A DNA stretch of 6,914 nt from Chloroflexota bacterium (GTDB taxonomy: Bacteria > Chloroflexota > Dehalococcoidia > SHYM01), in contig JACQGV010000096.1 in assembly GCA_016199375.1 (NCBI GenBank), positions 1 through 6,914 on the forward strand. Direction: 5' to 3'. Shown here one piece after another: positions 1 through 5,211 of the stretch. The first letter of the stretch is position 1. Each line of letters begins with the position of its first letter. The notes beneath the pieces were generated by a model. That model worked only from the letters and a program-made list of their open reading frames with translations. It did not search any database and was not told the DNA's origin. The position numbers and the translations under genes are program-made.

Positions 1-1082
1 ACCTTGGCGCCCTGCACCTGGGCCTTGCCCCGCTGGCCCCGGAGCTGCCGCGTGGCCTCGATAACGGTGAAGATGCCGCGCATGCCGGGGTGGTTGGAGG
101 AGAGCCCCCCGCCATCGGTGTTCAAAGGGAACGCGCCGCCCGGGGCGGTGCGCTGGCCCGCCACGAAGTCGGCCGCCTCGCCCCGCTTGCAGAAACCCAG
201 CGCCTCCAGCGAGAGGAGCACGGTGATGGTGTAGGAGTCGTAGACCTCGGCCACCTGGACATCGGCGGGCTTGAGGCCCGCCAGGCGGAACGCCTTCTCC
301 CCAGAGAGCTTGGCGGGTATGGTCAGCAGGTCGGGCATCTGGCTCATGGTGGCGTGGTCCACCGCCTCGCCCACGCCCAGGACGTAGACCGGCTTCTGCT
401 TCAGGTCGCGGGCGCGCTCGGCGGAGGCCATCACCACCGCCCCGCCGCCGTCGGAGATGACGCAGCACTCGAAGAAGTGGAGGGGCGAAGAGATGACGCG
501 GGAGTTCACCACGTCCTGAATGGTTAGGGGGTCGCGGAACATGGCGTCGGGGTTGAGCTGCGCCCACTTGCGGGTGGCCACGGAGACCTCCGCCCGCTTC
601 TCCACCGTCCCGCCGAACTCGTGCTCGTAGCGCTGGGCCGCCAGGGCGTAGGAGCCCACGGTGGTGGGGCCGTAGGGTATCTCGAACTGGTCGGCATACT
701 CGCCCTGGGCGCGGCCGCCGGTGCCGATGGCCTGGAGCTGGCTCCAGGCGATACTGCCGTAGGTGATGAGGGCGACGTCCACCAGGCCCGACGCAATCGC
801 CCCCGCGGCGTGCCCCACATGGGACACGAAGGAGGAGCCGCCGATGGAGGTGGAGTCTATGTAGGTGGGGCGTATGCCCAGGAACTCGCACATCGTGATC
901 GGGGGCATCCCCCCGACGCCAGAGGTGAAGTAGGCGTCCACGTCGTCCTTGGTCAGGCCCGCCTCCTCCAGGGCTGCCTTGGCGCAGAGGGCGTGGATCC
1001 CCAGGGCGCTGGCGCTGGGATCGCGGCGTTTGGGGTACTCGTAGGCCCCCACGATAGCGGACTTGCCGGAGATAGCTGCCAT
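1..1082 (-). CDS. Thiolase-fold acyl-CoA protein, lipid-transfer (SCP-x/Ltp) type, partial
   Basis: Reading leftward from the ATG at 1082-1080, the frame stays open for 360 codons and runs off the left edge; family members are usually about 380-400 residues, so only the last 20-40 are missing. Family features seen: an N-terminal segment SAIVGAYEYPKR, the helix GHAAGAIASGLVDVALI (residues 90-106), the turn CVISDGGGAVVM (207-218), VAEVYDSYT (278-286) and NTDGGGLSSNHPG (321-333). By family knowledge these proteins cleave or form C-C bonds on acyl-CoA thioesters, in fatty acid, sterol or ketone metabolism. The nucleophile region reads STSIGGSSF (77-85), with Gly or Ser where thiolases have Cys, and the thiolase NEAF position reads VYDSY. 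His331 of the GHP-type motif is kept. This resembles Ltp-type aldolases or other non-thiolytic homologues, which often pair with a DUF35 protein encoded beside them; any such gene lies outside the window. Start choice is backed by a strong Shine-Dalgarno. Fold is sure, reaction is not. Confidence 0.9.
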   Translation of the reverse strand, partial: MAAISGKSAIVGAYEYPKRRDPSASALGIHALCAKAALEEAGLTKDDVDAYFTSGVGGMPPITMCEFLGIRPTYIDSTSIGGSSFVSHVGHAAGAIASGLVDVALITYGSIAWSQLQAIGTGGRAQGEYADQFEIPYGPTTVGSYALAAQRYEHEFGGTVEKRAEVSVATRKWAQLNPDAMFRDPLTIQDVVNSRVISSPLHFFECCVISDGGGAVVMASAERARDLKQKPVYVLGVGEAVDHATMSQMPDLLTIPAKLSGEKAFRLAGLKPADVQVAEVYDSYTITVLLSLEALGFCKRGEAADFVAGQRTAPGGAFPLNTDGGGLSSNHPGMRGIFTVIEATRQLRGQRGKAQVQGAK

Positions 1083-1087
1083 GAACA

Positions 1088-1097
1088 CCCCCTCCTC
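1088..1097 (-). promoter_or_regulatory. Shine-Dalgarno of the thiolase-like gene
   Basis: On the minus strand GAGGAGGGGG ends five bases before the ATG at 1082. It is a strong match to the anti-Shine-Dalgarno and fixes the start codon. Confidence 0.75.
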
Positions 1098-1103
1098 GGC
1101 TGC

Positions 1104-1115
1104 TGAGCCGGCTCA
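1104..1115. repeat. Perfect 12-bp palindrome TGAGCCGGCTCA
   Basis: The sequence equals its own reverse complement. It sits between the minus-strand candidate -10 (1123-1131) and the thiolase Shine-Dalgarno, at about the predicted transcription start or first leader bases, where an operator for a dimeric repressor would fit. This is position-based inference only; GC-rich palindromes of this size can occur by chance. Confidence 0.4.
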
Positions 1116-1122
1116 CAGAGGC

Positions 1123-1131
1123 ATCCTACCA
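1123..1131 (-). promoter_or_regulatory. Candidate extended -10 promoter for the thiolase-like gene
   Basis: The minus strand reads TGGTAGGAT, an extended -10 (TGn plus TAGGAT). No convincing -35 is seen 16-18 bases upstream. The predicted start near 1116 would give a leader of roughly 34 bases carrying the Shine-Dalgarno. Confidence 0.45.
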
Positions 1132-1132
1132 T

Positions 1133-1151
1133 ATCCCGCAACGGGGTTTTT
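1133..1151 (+). terminator. Small hairpin with T-run, possible insulator terminator
   Basis: ATCCCG-CAA-CGGGGT can fold into a six-pair stem (one G-T wobble) with a three-base loop, followed by TTTTT at 1147-1151. It has the shape of a weak intrinsic terminator read on the plus strand. No plus-strand gene ends here, so if real it would block antisense read-through into corA from the left. The stem is short; chance is a fair alternative. Confidence 0.3.
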
Positions 1152-1166
1152 CTTCCTCGCCGGCGG

Positions 1167-1175
1167 TGCTAGAAT
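1167..1175 (+). promoter_or_regulatory. Candidate extended -10 promoter for corA
   Basis: TGCTAGAAT is an extended -10 (TGn plus TAGAAT, one mismatch to TATAAT). The spot where a -35 should be holds only a T-rich run around 1147-1152. A start near 1182 gives a leader of about 64 bases. Confidence 0.5.
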
Positions 1176-1213
1176 TGATAGTCGCCAGAAGAGCGCGAGG
1201 GCAAGCGTCTGGC

Positions 1214-1242
1214 CCCGAGGAGAGCCCGGCCCGAGGAGAGCC
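1214..1242 (+). repeat. Duplicated Shine-Dalgarno segment before corA
   Basis: CCCGAGGAGAGCC occurs at 1214-1226 and again at 1230-1242, a 16-base period. The downstream copy supplies the working GAGGAG (1233-1238), seven bases before the ATG at 1246. The upstream copy is too far away to start translation at 1246 and may be a standby site or simply a slippage duplication. Confidence 0.6.
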
Positions 1243-1245
1243 AGG

Positions 1246-2199
1246 ATGGTGACAGTCCAGCCAGTCCCCAGGGAGGCGGCCCCGGCCAACGTCCGGACAG
1301 TGAGCCACGGCGCCATCACCTGGGTTGACGTGGTCGAGCCCGACCGTGATGCCCTGGACTACCTGGCCGCTCGCTTCCCCTTCCACGAGCTGGACCTGGA
1401 CGACGTCCTCAGCAAACGCCAGCGCCCGAAGCTGGACGAGTACGACGACTACCTTTTCTTCATCCTGCACTTCCCCGTCTTCGAGGCCCGCACCCGCCTC
1501 ACCTCCCGCAGCCAGGTCTCGATTTTCCTGGGCCCGGATTATGTGGTAACCGCCCACCGTGGGAACCTGCGGCCCATCCTCCAGCTTTTCGAGGAGGCCA
1601 GCAGCCGGGACGACCTGAAGGAGAAGCTGCTGGGCCAGTCGCCCAGCTACCTCTTCTACCAGCTCCTGGACCGGCTGGTGGACTACTGCGGTCCCATCGT
1701 CAACCGGGTCGCCGGCAGCGCCGACACCTTGCAGGAGGGGCTCCTGAGCCTGGACACCCGCTCCGGTCCCCAGGAGATGGTGCTGCTGCGGCGCGAGCTC
1801 ATCGCCCTCAGGCGGATCATCCGCCCCCAGATCGGAATAATCGCCTCGCTGGAGCACCGGCGCTACAAGCTGCTGGACCCGGAGTTGGAGGTCTACTTCA
1901 GCGACGTGGCGGACCACATTCGGCAGACCTGGGATGCGCTGGAGGACCTGCGGGAGGTGGTGGAGGGGCTGAACGACGCCTTCAACTGGTACACCACCAA
2001 CCGCACCAACGAGGTTATCAAGCTGCTGACGGCCATCGCCGCCAGCGTGCTCCCGGCCGTCTTCATCTCCCAGATGTACGGCCAGAACATCCGCCTGCCC
2101 TTGGCCGATCAGCCCTACGCCTTCTGGTTCCTCGCGGGGGCGCAGGTGCTGGTGACCGCCAGCCTGATCCTCTTCTTCCGCTGGCGCCGCTGGATCTAG
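1246..2199 (+). CDS. corA: CorA-family divalent metal ion transporter (GQN variant)
   Basis: The product is 317 residues, normal for bacterial CorA (E. coli CorA is 316). CorA pentamers pass Mg2+, and in some members Co2+, Ni2+ or Zn2+, through the cytoplasmic membrane. The cytoplasmic alpha/beta domain begins around ITWVDVVEPD (24-33), with the typical RPKLDEYDDYLFFILHFP (60-77) and VVTAHRG (100-106). The long stalk helix covers roughly residues 150-255. Two membrane helices close the protein: about 257-276 (IKLLTAIAASVLPAVFISQ) and about 291-311, followed by a basic RWRRWI tail. The near-universal YGMN at the end of the first helix reads YGQN (278-281); codon CAG lies at 2083-2085. The ATG at 1246 has GAGGAG seven bases upstream. 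The frame is open upstream as far as a TTG at 1063, but that stretch would overlap the divergent gene and has no CorA similarity. Family assignment is secure; ion choice is not. Confidence 0.93.
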   Translation: MVTVQPVPREAAPANVRTVSHGAITWVDVVEPDRDALDYLAARFPFHELDLDDVLSKRQRPKLDEYDDYLFFILHFPVFEARTRLTSRSQVSIFLGPDYVVTAHRGNLRPILQLFEEASSRDDLKEKLLGQSPSYLFYQLLDRLVDYCGPIVNRVAGSADTLQEGLLSLDTRSGPQEMVLLRRELIALRRIIRPQIGIIASLEHRRYKLLDPELEVYFSDVADHIRQTWDALEDLREVVEGLNDAFNWYTTNRTNEVIKLLTAIAASVLPAVFISQMYGQNIRLPLADQPYAFWFLAGAQVLVTASLILFFRWRRWI

Positions 2200-2222
2200 G
2201 AGCGCGCCAGGCCGGCTCAGCG

Positions 2223-3215
2223 ATGCGCATCTTCAACAGGCGAGCCAGCAAGACAACGTGCGGTATATACGCGATCCTGGCAGCCGCCACGCTCTTGGCC
2301 GTCGCCGGCTGCGCCTCGCCCATCCCTGAAGAACCAGGCAGAGCCACCGCCGAGGAAGCAGCGCGTGCCTTCATCCGCTCGGTCTCGAGCTACGAAACTG
2401 ATATGACAATGGCGATTCGCTACCGAACAGTTTCGAGAGGTCAGACCACACGCACTACCCGGGCCGGGACAAGGACAGAGACTCGGACAGAACCATGGGA
2501 ATCGTCGGACGATAGCTCCGGCATTGTCCAGGGCACCCTGTGGGTGGATGTAGGGCGCAAGGCAGCGAGGCATGAGTTTGAGTCGAGCGGCGACGAGGGC
2601 TACAGTGTCCGAAGCACCGTGTACATCATGCGCGGGAAGATTTACCAGCGGCTTACTGGCTCCGATTACTCAGGGGAATGGACCAAGAATAGGCTCAGTG
2701 TGGATGGGTGGCAACAGTTCAATCACTTAGAGTTCCTTGTGATGTGGCTGCGACATGCGAAGGTCGAAGTGGTCGGGGAGGAGACCGTCGGCGGACGGGA
2801 CTCGTTCGTGCTTCGCCTTCACCCCAGCACCCCTGACTTTTGGCCGATCCTGCTGAGGGAAGGCGGGAGCGTGCCACTGGTAAGAGATGGCAAGCTCGAC
2901 CCGGTCCAGAGGGATTTCATCAAGAGCGCCACGGCGACGTGGTGGGTGGACAAGCAGACCTTCGCGTTCACCCGTATGAGGGTAGCGATTGGCTTGGAGT
3001 GGCGTGAAGCGCAGCGCAGCGCGAGTGGCCCCGCGACGCAACTGTCCAGACAGCCGGTTCCCCAGGGCGAGTTTGGCAAAGTACCCAGTGGAAAAGACTG
3101 GGCCATTGACACGGTCATTGAGTTCCATCCTCGTGCGTACAATCAGCCTGTCATGGTCGTGCTACCACCAGAAGCCTGGCAGGCTATCGAGGGGCTAGTG
3201 TTCCCGCTACGATAA
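2223..3215 (+). CDS. Putative secreted lipoprotein, LolA/LppX-like fold
   Basis: The 330-residue product starts with a lipoprotein signal: basic MRIFNRRASK, a hydrophobic stretch (about 14-27), then the lipobox VAGC with Cys30 as the lipidated residue and Ala at +2. It should be anchored on the outer face of the membrane. A Thr/Arg-rich, then Ser/Asp-rich segment spans about 72-99. The mature part alternates short beta-strand-like stretches, including GTLWVDVGRKAAR (104-116), VYIMRGKIYQRL (133-144), VVGEETVGGRDSFVLRL (183-199), ATWWVDKQTFAFTRMRV (238-254) and YNQPVMVVLPPEA (306-318). That order (product formation, modified-residue strand, wid-type strand, YN.PV..LPPEA end) is what I expect of LolA/LppX-like lipoproteins that bind lipids; function is unknown. 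It starts 23 bases after corA, with no good Shine-Dalgarno nearby; the signal peptide supports this ATG. Sampled 60-base stretches run about 50-62% GC against about 70-77% in the flanking genes, and AGA, ACA and GTT codons are used freely. Confidence 0.78.
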   Translation: MRIFNRRASKTTCGIYAILAAATLLAVAGCASPIPEEPGRATAEEAARAFIRSVSSYETDMTMAIRYRTVSRGQTTRTTRAGTRTETRTEPWESSDDSSGIVQGTLWVDVGRKAARHEFESSGDEGYSVRSTVYIMRGKIYQRLTGSDYSGEWTKNRLSVDGWQQFNHLEFLVMWLRHAKVEVVGEETVGGRDSFVLRLHPSTPDFWPILLREGGSVPLVRDGKLDPVQRDFIKSATATWWVDKQTFAFTRMRVAIGLEWREAQRSASGPATQLSRQPVPQGEFGKVPSGKDWAIDTVIEFHPRAYNQPVMVVLPPEAWQAIEGLVFPLR

Positions 3216-3233
3216 CCCCTACCTCTGCACCTC

Positions 3234-3256
3234 CGGGCCCCGCAACGCCGGGCCCG
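3234..3256 (+). terminator. GC hairpin between the lipoprotein gene and ybeY
   Basis: CGGGCCC (3234-3240) pairs with GGGCCCG (3250-3256) around a nine-base loop, 19 bases after the lipoprotein stop. There is no T-run, so it is at best a weak or factor-assisted terminator. It could also merely pause polymerase or protect the 3' end. Confidence 0.3.
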
Positions 3257-3260
3257 ACAA

Positions 3261-3269
3261 TGGTATCAT
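3261..3269 (+). promoter_or_regulatory. Candidate extended -10 promoter for ybeY-dgkA
   Basis: TGGTATCAT is an extended -10 (TGn plus TATCAT). It lies inside the dyad CAATG-GTAT-CATTG (3258-3271). No -35 is evident. A start near 3276 leaves a leader of only about 12 bases before the ybeY ATG. Confidence 0.5.
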
Positions 3270-3287
3270 TGCCGGTGTTGGCTCCCT

Positions 3288-3773
3288 ATGCCGTTCAAAC
3301 GATTGGCCCCCCTCACGCTGGAAGTGAACGTCCAGACGGCCGCCGCCTACCGAGGCCGGATAGACCCCGATTGGGTGCGGCGGGTGGTGGCCGCCGTGCT
3401 GGAGACGGAGGGGACGGAGGGCACCATCGAGGTTGGCGTCGTGATCGCCGGCTCCCAGCGGGTCCGGGGGCTGAACCGCCGCTATCTGGGCCACGACTAT
3501 GACACCGACGTGATCGCCTTTGCCCTGACCGAGGGCGAGGGGCCGGCCCCCCCCGACGGCACCCTCCATCTAGGGGAAGCCATCGTCTCCTATCCCCAGG
3601 CGCGCCAGCAGGCGGCCCGCTACGGCCACTCGGTGCCGCGGGAGCTGGCGCTCCTCATCGCCCATGGCGTGCTCCATCTGCTGGGCTACGACGACCAGGA
3701 CCCCCACCGCGAGCAGCGGATGCGCGCCCGCGAGGCCGCGGTGTTAGAGCACCTGGGAGACCGGGCACGCTGA
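3288..3773 (+). CDS. ybeY: Endoribonuclease YbeY, 16S rRNA maturation
   Basis: The 161-residue product has the usual YbeY length. YbeY is a cytoplasmic metal-dependent RNase involved in 16S rRNA 3'-end maturation and ribosome quality control. Diagnostic blocks are LNRRYLGHDYDTDVIAF (62-78), GEAIVSYPQARQQAARYG (96-113) and HGVLHLLGYD (126-135). The metal site is normally H-x3-H-x5-H. Here His126 and His130 are present but the third ligand is Asp136 (HGVLHLLGYDD), with His140 four residues further on. Asp can bind zinc, so the enzyme may well be active; I cannot say how common this variant is in the lineage. A perfect 9-bp tandem repeat in the coding sequence (3404-3421) gives TEGTEG at residues 40-45. 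No Shine-Dalgarno precedes the ATG at 3288, consistent with near-leaderless start. The TGA stop overlaps the ATG of dgkA by one base (TGATG), implying translational coupling. Confidence 0.93.
   Translation: MPFKRLAPLTLEVNVQTAAAYRGRIDPDWVRRVVAAVLETEGTEGTIEVGVVIAGSQRVRGLNRRYLGHDYDTDVIAFALTEGEGPAPPDGTLHLGEAIVSYPQARQQAARYGHSVPRELALLIAHGVLHLLGYDDQDPHREQRMRAREAAVLEHLGDRAR
3404..3421 (+). repeat. 9-bp tandem duplication inside ybeY
   Basis: GACGGAGGG is present twice in direct succession (3404-3412, 3413-3421). It keeps frame and encodes Thr-Glu-Gly twice, in a loop-like stretch between the first helix and the next strand of YbeY. Probably a replication-slippage product. Confidence 0.6.
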
Positions 3774-4174
3774 TGGCCGGGTCGAAGGGCTCTCCACGCT
3801 GGGGCGGCCTGCTGCCGGGGCCGTGGATGGCGGGGGCGTTGCGCTACGCCCTCCAGGGCTGCGGCCACGCCCTGGCGACGGAGCACCACATCCGGTTCCT
3901 GCTGCTCTGCGCGGCGGTCGTGGCCAGCGTGGGCGGCATCTACCGGCTGTCCCTGCTGGAATGGGCCCTGGTCGTCCTGAGCGTAGGCAGCGTGCTGGCC
4001 GCGGAGCTGATGAACACCGCCATCGAGGCGGTGGTGGACCTGGCCTCGCCGGGGCAGCATCCCCTGGCCCAGCGGGCCAAGGACCTGGCGGCGGCGGCGG
4101 TCTTCGTCTCCATCGTGGGGGCAGTGGCCGTGGGGCTCCTGGTGTTCCTGCCCCATTTCCTGGGCCGCCGCTAG
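3773..4174 (+). CDS. dgkA: Diacylglycerol/undecaprenol kinase, DgkA family
   Basis: This 133-residue integral membrane protein phosphorylates a lipid alcohol with ATP. In Gram-positive-type bacteria the family mostly acts as undecaprenol kinase, feeding the carrier used for peptidoglycan and other wall polymers. Visible family signatures are the amphipathic start LRYALQGCGHALATEHHIR (23-41; family consensus is close to A..G...A...E.N.R), the catalytic block AELMNTAIEAVVDL (77-90; Glu78, Asn81, Glu85, Asp89) and AKDLAAAAV (102-110; Lys103, Asp104). Three membrane helices are apparent at about 40-57, 61-88 and 105-128. Compared with the usual ERN, the motif reads EHH. The ATG is embedded in the ybeY stop (TGATG), and ybeY-dgkA adjacency is a long-recognised arrangement in many bacteria. 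The gene ends 54 bases before the radical SAM gene. The substrate cannot be settled from sequence alone. Confidence 0.92.
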   Translation: MAGSKGSPRWGGLLPGPWMAGALRYALQGCGHALATEHHIRFLLLCAAVVASVGGIYRLSLLEWALVVLSVGSVLAAELMNTAIEAVVDLASPGQHPLAQRAKDLAAAAVFVSIVGAVAVGLLVFLPHFLGRR

Positions 4175-4191
4175 CCCCTGGACGGGCGCGG

Positions 4192-4197
4192 TAAAAT
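4192..4197 (+). promoter_or_regulatory. Candidate -10 element for the radical SAM gene
   Basis: TAAAAT stands out as an AT island in the 54-base gap after dgkA, with one mismatch to TATAAT. It lacks the TGn extension of the other candidates and has no clear -35. A start near 4204 would give a leader of about 25 bases. Confidence 0.4.
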
Positions 4198-4216
4198 AGC
4201 ACTAGTCCAGCGGCCT

Positions 4217-4224
4217 GAAGGGGG
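4217..4224 (+). promoter_or_regulatory. Shine-Dalgarno of the radical SAM gene
   Basis: GAAGGGGG ends four bases before the ATG at 4229, slightly close but plausible, and supports this start. Confidence 0.55.
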
Positions 4225-4228
4225 CGCC

Positions 4229-5203
4229 ATGCTTGTCTCTGAGTTCGTGAAGTACCGCCCGCCCAGCGAGAGCCGCAGCCTGCTGCTGCGCGCCTCGCGG
4301 GGCTGCTACTGGAACCGCTGTGGCTTCTGCGATATGTACCGGGACACGAAGTTCAGCTTCCGTCCCGTGGCGGAGATTGTCGGGGAGATCGAGCGCATCC
4401 GCCGGGAGGTGGAGGAGACCAAGGTCTGGGCGCAGGAGCATGGCCTGGCCGGCCACCTGATGGACGTCGCCTACACCAACGGCATGGACTTTCTGGAGGC
4501 CGACGGCACCGTCCGCACCGCCTTCATCGGCGACGGCGATAGCCTGGTGATGAAGACGGCCGACCTGGTCCCCGTGGTAGAGGCCCTCTACCGGAGCTTC
4601 CCCACCCTGGAGCGGGTCACCATCTACGGCATGGCCCACACCATCATGCACAAGACGCCCGCCGACCTGCGCCGGCTGCGGGAAGCCGGCCTGAACCGGG
4701 TCCACATAGGGCTGGAGAGCGGCGCTGACGAGGTCCTGGCGCTCACCGAGAAGGGCGCCACCCAGGCCCAGATGATCGAGGCGGCCCGACGGGTGAAAGA
4801 GGCGGGCATGGAGCTCTCCATGTATGTGATCCTGGGGCTGGGTGGCAGGGAGCGCTCCGCTCAGCACGCCGATGGCACCGCCTTCGTGCTGAACCGGGCG
4901 GGGCAGGATTTCATCCGGGTCCGCACCCTGAGCATCCCCTCTCGCACCCCCCTGGGGGAGCTGGAGCAGCGGGGCGAGTTTCACCGTTGCTCCACGGAGG
5001 AGATCCTGCAGGAGGAGCGCCGGCTCATCGCCCAGTTGGAGTGCCGCTCGGAGTTCGTGAGCGACCACAACAGCAACCACCTGGCCCTGAACGGCAGGCT
5101 GCCCCAGGACCGGGCTGCCCTGGTGGGCCGCATCGAAGAGGTCCTGGCCCTGCCAGAGTCGGCGCGGCGCCGCCAGTACGCACAGGTCGGAGGATACGTC
5201 TAG
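4229..5203 (+). CDS. Radical SAM enzyme of unknown substrate (COG1032-like)
   Basis: The 324-residue protein should hold one [4Fe-4S] cluster and cleave S-adenosylmethionine to start radical chemistry. The cluster motif is RGCYWNRCGFCDMY, with Cys26, Cys31 and Cys34, a CX4CX2C spacing instead of the usual CX3CX2C. Further motifs fit the radical SAM barrel: GDGDSLVM (101-108), VTIYGMAHTI (130-139), REAGLNRVHIGLESG (151-165), KEAGMELSMYVILGLGG (190-206) and DFIRVRTLSIPSRTPLG (227-243). The end carries FVSDHNSNHLALNGRLPQD (276-294), recalling the SDH.SN...G.LP block I associate with a widespread, uncharacterised subgroup of single-domain radical SAM proteins. No B12-binding, SPASM or TRAM domain is visible; Cys254 and Cys272 are spare cysteines. 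It sits between dgkA and dnaX, which says nothing clear about its job; I make no substrate call. It could belong near the HemN/Elp3-type radical SAM group by motif style. Confidence 0.88.
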   Translation: MLVSEFVKYRPPSESRSLLLRASRGCYWNRCGFCDMYRDTKFSFRPVAEIVGEIERIRREVEETKVWAQEHGLAGHLMDVAYTNGMDFLEADGTVRTAFIGDGDSLVMKTADLVPVVEALYRSFPTLERVTIYGMAHTIMHKTPADLRRLREAGLNRVHIGLESGADEVLALTEKGATQAQMIEAARRVKEAGMELSMYVILGLGGRERSAQHADGTAFVLNRAGQDFIRVRTLSIPSRTPLGELEQRGEFHRCSTEEILQEERRLIAQLECRSEFVSDHNSNHLALNGRLPQDRAALVGRIEEVLALPESARRRQYAQVGGYV

Positions 5204-5211
5204 CCCGACCC

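Noticed and set aside
90..1106. Plus-strand open frames (145 and 161 codons) across the left part
   Set aside because: Shadows of the thiolase-like gene, whose 360 codons on the minus strand match the family throughout.
1063..1245. Upstream extension of CorA to a TTG at 1063 (378 residues)
   Set aside because: It would overlap the start of the divergent thiolase-like gene, has no CorA similarity, and runs through the promoter signals. ATG 1246 has a proper Shine-Dalgarno and gives the normal family length.
1126..1917. Long minus-strand open frame (263 codons) opposite corA
   Set aside because: It is a shadow of the high-GC corA codons on the other strand, with no recognisable domain; corA itself is certain.
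3234..3256. Strong intrinsic terminator after the lipoprotein gene
   Set aside because: The GC stem is present but no T-run follows, so only a weak hairpin is reported.
4202..5080. Long minus-strand open frame (292 codons) opposite the radical SAM gene
   Set aside because: Gly/Ala/His-rich antisense shadow of a gene with clear radical SAM motifs.
1246..5203. A new multi-gene system joining corA, the lipoprotein and the radical SAM gene
   Set aside because: Only proximity supports it. The genes have separate candidate promoters and unrelated expected roles, and housekeeping genes lie between them.
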